From JAPULR01 sp965238215 (GTDB lineage: Bacteria > Chloroflexota > Dehalococcoidia > Lucifugimonadales > GCA-2712585): a stretch of 64,000 bases of DNA. Positions 7,441-14,890 of the stretch are shown in pieces; within the stretch, counting starts at the first letter, position 1; every line of letters begins with the position of its first letter. A model generated the notes under the pieces. It saw only the letters and a list, made by a program, of their open reading frames with translations, had not been told where the DNA came from and made no database searches. The translations under genes were made by a program, and so were the position numbers. Location of the stretch: NCBI GenBank assembly GCA_965238215.1, contig OZ250180.1:744001-808000 (forward strand), written 5' to 3'.

Positions 7441-7739
7441 TCCGCGCCCTCCGCAAATTCCGACATCTTCCGGTCTAATTCTTCTCGGGTGAGAATACCC
7501 TTCTCTTCCAGGATAGACTCTACTGACTCCGCCCACCGTTCGTAGTAGCCCAGGGACTCATACTTGCCCGGCTCGATGCTCTCAATGCCCCGGCGCAGTT
7601 CGTCCGTACGGATCAATCCCTTGCCGCGCAGTGCCCCAAGAACGGCGCTTATACGAACTTCCCAGTCCATGACCGGATGCTCGCTCTTATCAATGGGTTC
7701 GTCCGTGGGCCAACCGCCACGGTCGTGAACTCCGGGCAT
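7437..7739 (-). CDS. Nitrile hydratase beta N-terminal-half subunit (ScnB-like)
   Basis: A 100-residue helical protein beginning MPGVHDRGGW, which matches the M-x-G-x-H-D-x-G-G start of nitrile hydratase beta chains. The rest (DWEVRISAVLGALRGKGL, GYYERWAESVESILEEKGI, LTREELDRKM) is the helical N-terminal domain of that chain; similar E-K-G-x-x-(T/S)-R-E-E units recur in the alpha-like subunit downstream. Full beta chains are about 220 residues. Here the chain ends at residue 100 and the second half starts in an overlapping ATGA. Order N-half, C-half, metal subunit is that of scnB, scnA, scnC. The first gene of a three-gene operon. No dedicated cobalt chaperone or transporter gene is seen beside it. 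Confidence 0.8.
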   Translation of the reverse strand: MPGVHDRGGWPTDEPIDKSEHPVMDWEVRISAVLGALRGKGLIRTDELRRGIESIEPGKYESLGYYERWAESVESILEEKGILTREELDRKMSEFAEGAE

Positions 7740-7779
7740 CGCAGCACCTCCTCAGGTGGACAATTGGACCGTCGCCTAA

Positions 7780-8010
7780 ACTATAGCACAACCGCCCTCC
7801 CCCCCCCCGTTATTCCCGCGTAGAGCCTGCCCTCGTGAAGTCGGGGCGGGAACCCACCTCTCAGAATCCCAATCTCCCGTAGGGGCGGTTCGCGAACCGC
7901 CCGTCCCTCTCCCGTTGTTCTAGCGGAGAGCCTGCCCCCATGACGACGAGGAAGGGAATCCATCCTTCTAGCGCCCACACCCGCCATCCTGACGCCCTTC
8001 ACCTCACTCT
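7780..8010. repeat. Cluster of extragenic repeats
   Basis: Non-coding, built from several dispersed elements. 7801-7869 is a CCCGCG/CGGGAACCCA-ended element with GAGCCTGCCCTCGTGAAG inside, related to 23296-23350. 7883-7902 is a perfect 20-base palindrome, GGGCGGTTCGCGAACCGCCC, with a weaker relative at 6451-6475. 7905-7970 is a second, degraded CCCG/GGGAATCCA element. They could fold into stable hairpins and may help end transcription on either side. Confidence 0.55.
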
Positions 8011-8082
8011 AAGCAGTAGCAAAGAACCCCGCCGGCCTACGCTCAACCCCACCGCGCCTCCTATGTCCACACAAGCAGACGC

Positions 8083-9312
8083 CTAAGATGAACGACCAAA
8101 GGCCGCATCCCGAAGAACCGCCGCCTTGTCCGTCCTTTCCCACGGCACGTTCAATTCTTCCCGCCCGAAGTGACCGTAAGCAGCCAGCTCCCTGTACATC
8201 GGCCTTCGCAGGTCGAGGTCCCTCATGATCGCCGCCGGCCGCAGGTCAAAGTGCTTCGTCACCAATTCTTGAATCAGGTTGTCCGAAACCTTGGCCGTAC
8301 CGAAAGTCTCCACGCTCACGGAGATGGGTCGAGCCACTCCAATCGCATAGGAAACCTGTACCTCCGCCCGGTCCGCCAGCCCCGCCGCCACAATGTTCTT
8401 GGCCACGTACCGCGCCGCATAAGCCCCGGAGCGGTCCACCTTTGTCGGGTCCTTCCCGGAGAAGGCCCCACCGCCGTGCCGAGCCAACCCGCCGTAGGTG
8501 TCCACCAGAATCTTGCGGCCCGTCAACCCCGTGTCCGCCGCAGGCCCCCCCGTCACGAACCGTCCGCTGGGGTTTACGAAAATCTTCGTCTCGTCGTCCA
8601 TCAGATGGGCCGGCGCTACGTGCCGCACCACCTGCTCCGTTACGTCCCGAGTCAACGTTTCCTGCTCCGTATCCGGTGTATGCTGGGCGCTCACCACTAT
8701 GGTGTCTATCCGCTTAGGCTCCCCGTAGGCATACTCCACCGTGACCTGCGACTTGCCATCGGGCCACAAGTAAGGAATCATCCCCTCCTTGCGTACAAGG
8801 GCCAGTCGTTTGCAGAGCCTGTGCGACAATGCGTGTGGAAGGGGCAGCATCTCCGGCGTTTCATTGCAGGCGAATCCCACCATCATTCCCTGGTCTCCCG
8901 CCCCGATGAGGTCCAAATTAGCATCGTCCTGGGCCGACCTGCCGTCCCCCCTCACCTCCAGCGCAGTGCTGACGGCCATACTGATGTCCGCCGACTGCTC
9001 TTGTAATGAAACCATGACGCCGCAGCTCTTGTAGTCGATTCCCCGCTCCGCGCTGGTGTAACCCGCTCGCTTCAGCGTTTCTCTCGCCAACGACTGCACG
9101 TCTATGGTGGCGCTCGTAGTTATCTCTCCCATGATTACCACCAACCCGTTGGTGGTGCACGTTTCGCAGGCGATGCGAGCGTTGGGGTCTTGGGCCAGGA
9201 TTGCGTCCACTATGGCGTCGGATATCTGGTCGCACAGCTTATCCGGATGCCCTTCCGTCACCGACTCCGAGGTCAGCAGATATTGGGATGAATTCATAAA
9301 GACGTTAGACAA
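8083..9312 (-). CDS. metK: S-adenosylmethionine synthetase
   Basis: A 409-residue MetK that makes SAM from methionine and ATP in the cytoplasm. Family signatures are GHPDKLCDQISDAIVDA (ATP and metal binding), GAGDQGMMVGFACNET, and FSGKDPTKVDRSGAYAAR; length fits the family. I accept the TTG start at 9312 because AAGGAG lies nine bases upstream; an in-frame ATG at 9297 is too far from that site. It is the last gene of the six-gene minus-strand operon headed by mtnA and the SAM-I riboswitch, 22 bases after ahcY. The operon therefore makes SAM, recycles the SAH left after methylation and salvages methylthioadenosine, all under SAM feedback. Confidence 0.97.
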   Translation of the reverse strand: MSNVFMNSSQYLLTSESVTEGHPDKLCDQISDAIVDAILAQDPNARIACETCTTNGLVVIMGEITTSATIDVQSLARETLKRAGYTSAERGIDYKSCGVMVSLQEQSADISMAVSTALEVRGDGRSAQDDANLDLIGAGDQGMMVGFACNETPEMLPLPHALSHRLCKRLALVRKEGMIPYLWPDGKSQVTVEYAYGEPKRIDTIVVSAQHTPDTEQETLTRDVTEQVVRHVAPAHLMDDETKIFVNPSGRFVTGGPAADTGLTGRKILVDTYGGLARHGGGAFSGKDPTKVDRSGAYAARYVAKNIVAAGLADRAEVQVSYAIGVARPISVSVETFGTAKVSDNLIQELVTKHFDLRPAAIMRDLDLRRPMYRELAAYGHFGREELNVPWERTDKAAVLRDAAFGRSS

Positions 9313-9334
9313 TTGGCGGTTCTCCTTTTCGAAA

Positions 9335-10603
9335 TTAGGTGCCCTCTTCCCAGCTGTTCAGGTACTTCCACTGGGCGTCCGTGAGGGTGTCTATGGTTAC
9401 GCCCATGGACCGGAGCTTGAGTCGTCCCACCTCCATGTCCATATCCCTGGGCACCGGGTATACTCGCGGCTCCAAGCTCTCCTTACGGGTCGCCAGGTAC
9501 TCCACGCTCAGGGCCTGATTGGCAAAGCTCATGTCCATTACGCTGGAGGGGTGCCCCTCGGCGGCGGCCAGGTTCACCAGTCGCCCCTCCGCCAGCAGGT
9601 ACAGCCTCCGCCCGTCCTTCATCGTGTACTCTTGGACGAAGGGCCTCACTTCGGCGATGGATTCGGCCATGTCCTCCAGGGCCGGAATATCTATCTCCAC
9701 GTTGAAATGCCCGCTGTTGGCCAACAGCGCCCCGTCCGTCATCACGGCCAGCTGGGCCGGGCCCATGGCGTGAAGCCCCCCCGTGGCCGAGATGAACACG
9801 TCCCCAACGGTTGCGGCCTCGTGACTGTGCAAAACAGTGAACCCGTCCATGACGGCCTCCAAGGCCCGCACCGCGTCCACCTCGGTTACTATCACGTTGG
9901 AACCCATCCCCCTTGCCCTCTGCGCAATGCCGCGTCCGCACCACCCGTAGCCCATCACCACCACCTTCTTGCCAGCCCACAGAAGATTCGTCGCCCGCGT
10001 AATTCCGTCCAGGGTGCTCTGACCCGTGCCATAGCGGTTGTCGAAGAAGTGCTTGGTGTCCGCCTCGTTGACGGCAATGATGGGATAGCGAAGCATCCCC
10101 TCCTTGGCCATGGCCTTCAGCCGTATGACCCCCGTAGTAGTCTCCTCCGTTCCACCAATAATCCCACGGATGAGTTCCTTCCGCTCCTGGTGTATCGTAG
10201 CCACCAGGTCCGCCCCGTCGTCCATGGTCACGTTGGGAGTGGTGTCCAGCGCCGACCGTATATGGCCATAGTAGGTGTCGTCGTCCTCCCCCTTTATGGC
10301 GTAAGTGGCTATGCCGTACTCGCTAACCAAGGCGGCAGCCACGTCGTCCTGGGTGCTAAGCGGATTGCTGGCGCACAACGCAACGTCAGCGCCTCCCGCC
10401 TGGAGGGTTATGGCCAGGTTGGCCGTCTCCGACGTCACGTGCAAGCAGCCGGACACACGGATTCCTTCCAGCGGCTTCTCCTTTTCGAACCGTTCCCGTA
10501 TAAGCGTCAGCACGGGCATGTCCCGGCCCGCCCATTCAATGTGCTCCAACCCCTCCCGCGTTAGGGAAAGGTCCTTTACGTCAGATCTTGGATTGCTGTT
10601 CAA
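9335..10603 (-). CDS. ahcY: Adenosylhomocysteinase
   Basis: A 422-residue SAH hydrolase: it splits S-adenosylhomocysteine to adenosine and homocysteine with bound NAD. Visible motifs are the substrate-site NEADTKHFFDNRYGTGQS, with its conserved Lys and Asp, the NAD-binding GYGWCGRGIAQRARGMG, and the C-terminal WKYLNSW. The TTG start at 10603 has AGGAG six bases upstream. Length is near that of short prokaryotic forms. It lies between the PfkB-type kinase and metK with gaps of 18 and 22 bases. The adenosine released would be a natural substrate for the kinase encoded upstream. Confidence 0.96.
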   Translation of the reverse strand: MNSNPRSDVKDLSLTREGLEHIEWAGRDMPVLTLIRERFEKEKPLEGIRVSGCLHVTSETANLAITLQAGGADVALCASNPLSTQDDVAAALVSEYGIATYAIKGEDDDTYYGHIRSALDTTPNVTMDDGADLVATIHQERKELIRGIIGGTEETTTGVIRLKAMAKEGMLRYPIIAVNEADTKHFFDNRYGTGQSTLDGITRATNLLWAGKKVVVMGYGWCGRGIAQRARGMGSNVIVTEVDAVRALEAVMDGFTVLHSHEAATVGDVFISATGGLHAMGPAQLAVMTDGALLANSGHFNVEIDIPALEDMAESIAEVRPFVQEYTMKDGRRLYLLAEGRLVNLAAAEGHPSSVMDMSFANQALSVEYLATRKESLEPRVYPVPRDMDMEVGRLKLRSMGVTIDTLTDAQWKYLNSWEEGT

Positions 10604-10621
10604 ATCATTCTCCTAAACTAA

Positions 10622-11587
10622 TCAGATAACTCCGGCCTTCTCGCGCCACGGCAGGTCCTCTCCCGACTCCAACCCCTGGAAACTCGTCAGTCCCACGTAC
10701 CCCTTCAAACGCTCCAAGACCTCCCCGCGCGTCAGCGATGAAAGCCTCTCAACGCTCAATGCCTGAACCGTGAAGGACCCCATCACCGTCCCCACCACCG
10801 CCGCGCGACGCAGACTCTGGCCGCTCAGGTCACCCGTGTCCGCCAGATAACCCATGAACCCGCCGGCGAAAGAGTCCCCGGCCCCCGTGGGATCCGCAAC
10901 GCTGTCTAAAGGATACGCAGGCGCGGCGAAGATAGAGTCCCGTTGGACCATCAATACCCCGTGCTCACCCCGCTTTGCCACCACTGCCTTCGGCCCCAGG
11001 TCGAGAATCCTCCGGGCGGCCCGCACCACATTCGACTCTCCGGAGAAGGCCCTTACCTCCCCTTCGTCCATGAACGCCACGTCCACCGACTTCAATACCT
11101 CAGTCAGCTTCTCCCGCTTGCTTTGTATCCAGATGCTGATAGTGTCCGCAGCCACCATTTTGGGCCGCGCCTCCATCTGCGCCAGCGTCTGAAGCTGCAA
11201 GTCCGGGTCGATGTTCGCCAGAAACAGATACTCCGCCCGCCTTTGCTCAGGACTCAGAACGGGGTTGAACCCGTCAAACACGTTCAACTGCAGGTCGAGT
11301 GTATCCCGGAGGTTTACGTCTTCGGCGCTGTAACGTCCCGTCCAGCGAAAGGTCTTCCCTGGCGCGCGCTTCAGCCCGCTGACGTCCACGCCGTGACGAA
11401 CCAGCAGCGCCTCGTCCTCCCTCCGGAAATCTTCCCCCACCACGCCAATCAGCGAGACCGGCGAGTAGAAGCCGGCGGCAATTGAAAAATAGGTGGCGGA
11501 CCCCCCCAGCAGATCTTTGCCCGTTGTCTGCGGGGTGATTATCGTATCGTACCCCACCGAGCCAACTACAAGCAGCGACACTGTCAA
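10622..11587 (-). CDS. PfkB-family sugar/nucleoside kinase
   Basis: A 321-residue ribokinase-like kinase. The N-terminal VVGSVGYDTI strand and GGSATYFSIAAG substrate-lid region and the C-terminal DPTGAGDSFAGGFMGYL (anion hole and catalytic Asp) define the PfkB family. The start is TTG at 11587, six bases after the rhodanese stop. Placed between mtnP and ahcY, it is well positioned to phosphorylate adenosine from SAH hydrolysis. Adenosine kinase is my preferred reading, but a sugar substrate from methylthioribose salvage cannot be excluded; the family is poor at revealing its substrate. Confidence 0.85.
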   Translation of the reverse strand: MTVSLLVVGSVGYDTIITPQTTGKDLLGGSATYFSIAAGFYSPVSLIGVVGEDFRREDEALLVRHGVDVSGLKRAPGKTFRWTGRYSAEDVNLRDTLDLQLNVFDGFNPVLSPEQRRAEYLFLANIDPDLQLQTLAQMEARPKMVAADTISIWIQSKREKLTEVLKSVDVAFMDEGEVRAFSGESNVVRAARRILDLGPKAVVAKRGEHGVLMVQRDSIFAAPAYPLDSVADPTGAGDSFAGGFMGYLADTGDLSGQSLRRAAVVGTVMGSFTVQALSVERLSSLTRGEVLERLKGYVGLTSFQGLESGEDLPWREKAGVI

Positions 11588-11593
11588 CCCTCG

Positions 11594-11947
11594 CTACGCC
11601 GGGTATTCCGTGGGCAGCCCGTGCTCTATCCAGGCGGGCGTGCCGTCGTCCACGTTATATAGCGTCTCAAGGTCGAAACCCATCGAAGCCGCCATCTCGC
11701 AGGCCAAGCCGCTGCGTACACCGGCGGCGCAGATGAACAGAAGCTTCTTGCCCTCCGGCAGCTCGCCAACCCGGTCCAACAGATCGTCGATCGGTATGTG
11801 AATCGCCCCGGCTGCGTGCCCCGTCACCCATTCGTCGTCGCGCCGCACGTCCACGATCGCCGCCCCGTCTCCCTCCGCGTCCAAAATAGTCTGGGCCTCG
11901 GGCGAATCCACCCTGTAATAAGGCTCTCCAAGTTCCTGTCTAGCCAT
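11594..11947 (-). CDS. Rhodanese-domain sulfurtransferase
   Basis: A 117-residue single rhodanese domain. Residues 30-65 contain the CH2A-like DVRRDDEWVTGHAAGAIHIP. The active-site loop reads ICAAGVRSG, with the catalytic Cys in C-x-x-G-x-R-S. The C-terminal VDDGTPAWIEHGLP is the typical GGxxAWxxxGxP ending, slightly altered. Single-domain rhodaneses carry persulfide sulfur from donors to acceptors. Its position inside the methionine and methylthioadenosine operon suggests a part in sulfur handling there, but the partner is unknown. It lies 20 bases after mtnP. Confidence 0.9.
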   Translation of the reverse strand: MARQELGEPYYRVDSPEAQTILDAEGDGAAIVDVRRDDEWVTGHAAGAIHIPIDDLLDRVGELPEGKKLLFICAAGVRSGLACEMAASMGFDLETLYNVDDGTPAWIEHGLPTEYPA

Positions 11948-11967
11948 GGCGAGACCTCCTGATTTCT

Positions 11968-12828
11968 CTAAACGTACTTTCCAATGATGGGCGCAAGCTG
12001 CGCCTCGTACCCCTCCGAAACCAGGTCCGGAGAAGTCAGAATAGCGTTCTCCAGGGCCGAACCGCAGGAGCAGTTGCGGCCCATGGGTACCCGCGGAATC
12101 AAATTCCTCAGAATGTTTATCGACGTGGCCACGTTCCTTTTCAGGTTCGCCACCACCATCTCAACCGTCACCACCTCAGTAGCCTCCCGCCAGCAGTCGT
12201 AGTCCGTTACGCAGGCCAGCGTGGAATAGCAGATCTCCGCCTCTCGCGCTAGCTTCGCCTCCGGCAGTGCCGTCATTCCGATTATGTCCGCGCCCCATTG
12301 GCGGTACATGAAAGACTCCGCACGTGTCGAAAAGGCCGGCCCTTCCATAACCAGGTAGACGCCCCCTTCGTGCACGGTAGCCCCTGCCTTCTGGGACGAG
12401 TCGTACACGAGATGACTAAGAGAAGGACAGAAGGGGTCGGAAAAAGCCACGTGCACAACCATCTCGCCGTCGAAGAACGTATTGCCTCGAAGTCGAGTCC
12501 GGTCGATTATCTGGTGCGGCACAACCATGTCTAAGGGTTTCATCTCTTCCCGAAGACTTCCCACTGCGCTAACCGACACAATTCTTTCCACCCCCAGCCT
12601 CTTCAGCGCGAAGATGTTGGCCTTAACCGGCAGGTTCGTGGGCGATATGCGATGCCCCCGACCGTGCCTCGGCAGAAAAGCCACGCCGACGCCTTCCAAT
12701 GTTCCCACGACAATCGCGTCGCTGGGACTGCCATAGGGCGTCGAGACCTCCACTTCCTCCACGTCCTGAAGGCCCTCCATGGAGTACAAACCGCTCCCGC
12801 CAATGACCGCCAGCCGAGGCTTAACCAT
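11968..12828 (-). CDS. mtnP: 5'-methylthioadenosine phosphorylase
   Basis: A 286-residue member of the MTAP/PNP-2 family. It converts methylthioadenosine and phosphate to adenine and methylthioribose-1-phosphate. Landmarks are VIGGSGLYSMEG (phosphate loop), FLPRHGRGHRISPTNLPVKA, VMEGPAFSTRAES and IGMTALPEAKLAREAEICY, with the catalytic Asp in TDYDCWRE. The product is the substrate of MtnA, whose gene overlaps the start of this one by eight bases. Adenine specificity is likely because of the MtnA partner. Confidence 0.95.
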   Translation of the reverse strand: MVKPRLAVIGGSGLYSMEGLQDVEEVEVSTPYGSPSDAIVVGTLEGVGVAFLPRHGRGHRISPTNLPVKANIFALKRLGVERIVSVSAVGSLREEMKPLDMVVPHQIIDRTRLRGNTFFDGEMVVHVAFSDPFCPSLSHLVYDSSQKAGATVHEGGVYLVMEGPAFSTRAESFMYRQWGADIIGMTALPEAKLAREAEICYSTLACVTDYDCWREATEVVTVEMVVANLKRNVATSINILRNLIPRVPMGRNCSCGSALENAILTSPDLVSEGYEAQLAPIIGKYV

Positions 12829-13885
12829 CCAAGTCCTCCTGAGCGCGGGCTACCGCAGCCCTTAGATTCGCCTCGTAGGGAGGACGGACCACCCCTACTT
12901 CCGTGATAATGGCATCTACGTATTCGTGGGGCGTAACGTCGAAGGCCGGATTCCGAATCCCTATGCCCTCCGCCGCCGTCCTCACACCCCCAAATTCAGA
13001 GACTTCGGCTGCGTCCCGCTCCTCGATGGGTATCTCCACACCCGACGCAACGCTCAAGTCAACCGTGGTCGTGGGAGCTGCCACGTAGAACGGCGCGCCG
13101 TTCTCCCGCGCCACCACCGCAATGCCGTAAGTGCCAATCTTGTTGGCCGTGTCCCCGTTGGCGGCTATCCGGTCCGCTCCCACCACCACGCAGCCCACCG
13201 CCCGTTGATTCAGAAGCAGCCCCGCGGCGGAGTCCACCACCATCGTGGCTGGAATCCCCATCTTCACCAGCTCCCAAGCCGTCAGACGCGCCCCCTGAAG
13301 AAAGGGCCTCGTTTCCGTATGAAACACCTGAAAGCGGTCTCCCTGCTCCCACGCCGCCCGGATAACTCCCAAAGCCGTGCCGTAGCCCGCAGTAGCCAGC
13401 GCGCCGGTGTTGCAATGCGTCAGAACGCCCTGCCGCCCGCTGAGAAGCGGCGCGCCGTGACGCCCAATCTGCCGGTTGGCCTCCACGTCCCTACGCTGAA
13501 TCTCCTTCGCTTCCTTCAATAGCCTTTCGCACGCCACCGATGGCTCGGCCTCGGCTTTCGCCACTTCCATAAGTCGTTCAACTGCCCATGCAAGATTGAT
13601 TGCCGTAGGCCGTGCCGCCTTAATCTCTTCAGCAGCATCCCGGAGCCTGGACAGAAATTCCCCCGCGTCGCCCGACTCCAAAATCTCCTTGGCGGCCAGG
13701 ACCATGGCGTAAGCGCCGGTCACTCCGATGGCCGGCGCTCCCCGAACCCGCATCTCCCGGATGGACGAGATTACCTGCCGGTAATCTGAAGACTCCACAA
13801 CCACCTCTTCCTGGGGCAGCCGGGTCTGGTCCAGCAGCCTCAGCCTGTCCGAGGCCCAGGAGATCGGTTGAATCTCATCCTGCAA
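12821..13885 (-). CDS. mtnA: Methylthioribose-1-phosphate isomerase
   Basis: A 354-residue isomerase of the eIF2B-alpha-like family: aldose MTR-1-phosphate to ketose MTRu-1-phosphate. Visible motifs are RGAPAIGVTGAYAM, LTHCNTGALATAGYGTALG (with the catalytic Cys), and VVGADRIAANGDTANKIGTY (with the catalytic Asp). The start appears to be TTG at 13885. It is the first gene of the operon and lies just after the SAM-I riboswitch and its terminator hairpin. Later steps of the classic salvage path (mtnB, mtnC, mtnD) are not in the window. Confidence 0.95.
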   Translation of the reverse strand: MQDEIQPISWASDRLRLLDQTRLPQEEVVVESSDYRQVISSIREMRVRGAPAIGVTGAYAMVLAAKEILESGDAGEFLSRLRDAAEEIKAARPTAINLAWAVERLMEVAKAEAEPSVACERLLKEAKEIQRRDVEANRQIGRHGAPLLSGRQGVLTHCNTGALATAGYGTALGVIRAAWEQGDRFQVFHTETRPFLQGARLTAWELVKMGIPATMVVDSAAGLLLNQRAVGCVVVGADRIAANGDTANKIGTYGIAVVARENGAPFYVAAPTTTVDLSVASGVEIPIEERDAAEVSEFGGVRTAAEGIGIRNPAFDVTPHEYVDAIITEVGVVRPPYEANLRAAVARAQEDLDG

Positions 13886-13995
13886 TCTACGAATGCCTCC
13901 GTCTTATGTCCGGTTCTATCAATCGACCCTTGAACTGGGGCCAAATCTCATCCCGCGATCCGTCAATTCTTACACTAAGAAATACCCGACGGCAC

Positions 13996-14022
13996 AAAAA
14001 AGCTTCTCACAAAGAGAAGCTC
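13996..14022 (-). terminator. Riboswitch-controlled intrinsic terminator
   Basis: On the minus strand GAGCTTCTC and GAGAAGCT pair around a five-base loop and are followed by six T. An alternative stem (GCTCAAA with TTTGAGC, 14018-14039) uses the GAGC of the terminator arm and is a good antiterminator. High SAM should favour the terminator. Confidence 0.9.
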
Positions 14023-14042
14023 AAAATATAACCTTTGAGCCG

Positions 14043-14160
14043 CTCTCATCTTTCACCCCCATGGGGGCGCCGGAATTGGCACCTCACCGATTTGCGCGGC
14101 AAATCCGGTTGGTTGCCAGGCTTCACTGGGCCGTTCCCTCTGCCTATCTGGATAAGAGAG
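14043..14160 (-). ncRNA. SAM-I (S-box) riboswitch
   Basis: The minus strand carries the full SAM-I core: P1 arm CTCTTATC (14151-14158), the conserved GAGGGAACGGCCC-type block, GAAGCCTGGCAACC (kink-turn and pseudoknot region), GGTGCCAATTCC, and the closing TGAAAGATGAGAG (to 14043). P1 pairs with one G-U. It lies between a sigma-70 promoter and an intrinsic terminator ahead of mtnA, so SAM should switch off the whole mtnA-to-metK operon. Confidence 0.97.
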
Positions 14161-14186
14161 GACAATCTATACAATTTTCTATCTGA

Positions 14187-14215
14187 ATCTTATTGACCCA
14201 CGCCGTTCATGTCAA
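14187..14215 (-). promoter_or_regulatory. Sigma-70 promoter of the mtnA-metK operon
   Basis: TTGACA at 14215-14210, a 17-base spacer and TAAGAT at 14192-14187 (minus strand). A start near 14180 would put the riboswitch P1 about 20 bases into the transcript. Confidence 0.8.
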
Positions 14216-14283
14216 GAAACCCCATTTATCGGTAGCGTCGCAGTTTGCTTCCCAGACAATTTCTACATTACCCGAAAGTCTAT

Positions 14284-14667
14284 CTACTGTGTGGGCTCAC
14301 TCAATGTAATGGCGCGATTTGTGTGGTCGTCAATAATCACTCGATCGCCAAGTGGGTCCTTCAGGTAAACTTTTACACTGTCTCGGCAATCGTCCCCACC
14401 CTTAAGCGGGGTGGAGTAAGCCTCCACACGCAACCTGATGGACTCGTCATCTTGATGGAGTTCAAACACACTTGGGTTTCCATTACATGAGCCCACCTCC
14501 AATTCCAGTGTATGAGGATTGAGCAGGTTTGCTGTCCTGATATCCACTCCACCGCGCCACACACCCCCGCCAACAGATTGCCAGATGCAGAACACTACTA
14601 GCCCACCTAGGACAAACGATAACACTGCTAGAGCTACATACCGGCGCCAATGCCTCATCTTATTCAC
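14284..14667 (-). CDS. Small membrane-anchored protein of unknown function
   Basis: A 127-residue protein with a basic N-terminus (KMRHWRR), one hydrophobic segment (about residues 11-31, VALAVLSFVLGGLVVFCIW) and an extracytoplasmic domain of about 95 residues. That domain has two cysteines (in GSCNGN and DDCRDS) that could form a disulfide, and a beta-rich pattern (HTLELEVGSC, SIRLRVEAYSTP, DSVKVYLKDPLGDRVIIDD). No family is recognised. The start may be GTG at 14667 or the ATG at 14658; neither has a strong ribosome-binding site. It stands alone between the methyl-cycle operon promoter and a dispersed repeat. Confidence 0.6.
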   Translation of the reverse strand: MNKMRHWRRYVALAVLSFVLGGLVVFCIWQSVGGGVWRGGVDIRTANLLNPHTLELEVGSCNGNPSVFELHQDDESIRLRVEAYSTPLKGGDDCRDSVKVYLKDPLGDRVIIDDHTNRAITLSEPTQ

Positions 14668-14730
14668 CCCGGGATATCTGAACCTTTGTTGTTTGATTGA
14701 AACGACAACTGTGCGTTATCCTGATCCCCT

Positions 14731-14840
14731 CCCCCACATGTTATTCTGAGCGCAGCGCAGCGGAGGCGAAGAATCTCGCTGGACTACGCTCAACGCCTCT
14801 TTCCCCGCACCATTCACCCGCGCCCCTTCGTCCCCCAGTG
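14731..14840. repeat. Dispersed 110-base repeat, copy A
   Basis: Starts CCCCCACATGTTATTCTGAG, contains GCAGCGCAGCGGAG, GAAGAATCTCGCTGGACTA, and ends GTCCCCCAGTG. It is nearly identical to 17301-17410 and part of it recurs at 21190-21250. It is non-coding and downstream of the pentapeptide-repeat gene. Confidence 0.85.
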
Positions 14841-14890
14841 TCGAATCGATGCTGTTAATCGGCAGGTCGCCGATGCCTCTCGTTCTGTTC

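Noticed and set aside
8170..9006. Long plus-strand open frame opposite metK (similar ones lie opposite ahcY, ubiD, ubiA and the amidohydrolase at 33386)
   Set aside because: It mirrors a well-conserved gene in high-GC DNA, where antisense frames stay open by codon bias. The translations are Arg/His/Pro-rich and match no family.
13893..14186. Plus-strand frame of 97 codons upstream of mtnA
   Set aside because: It runs across the SAM-I riboswitch, terminator and promoter on the other strand, which fully explain this DNA.
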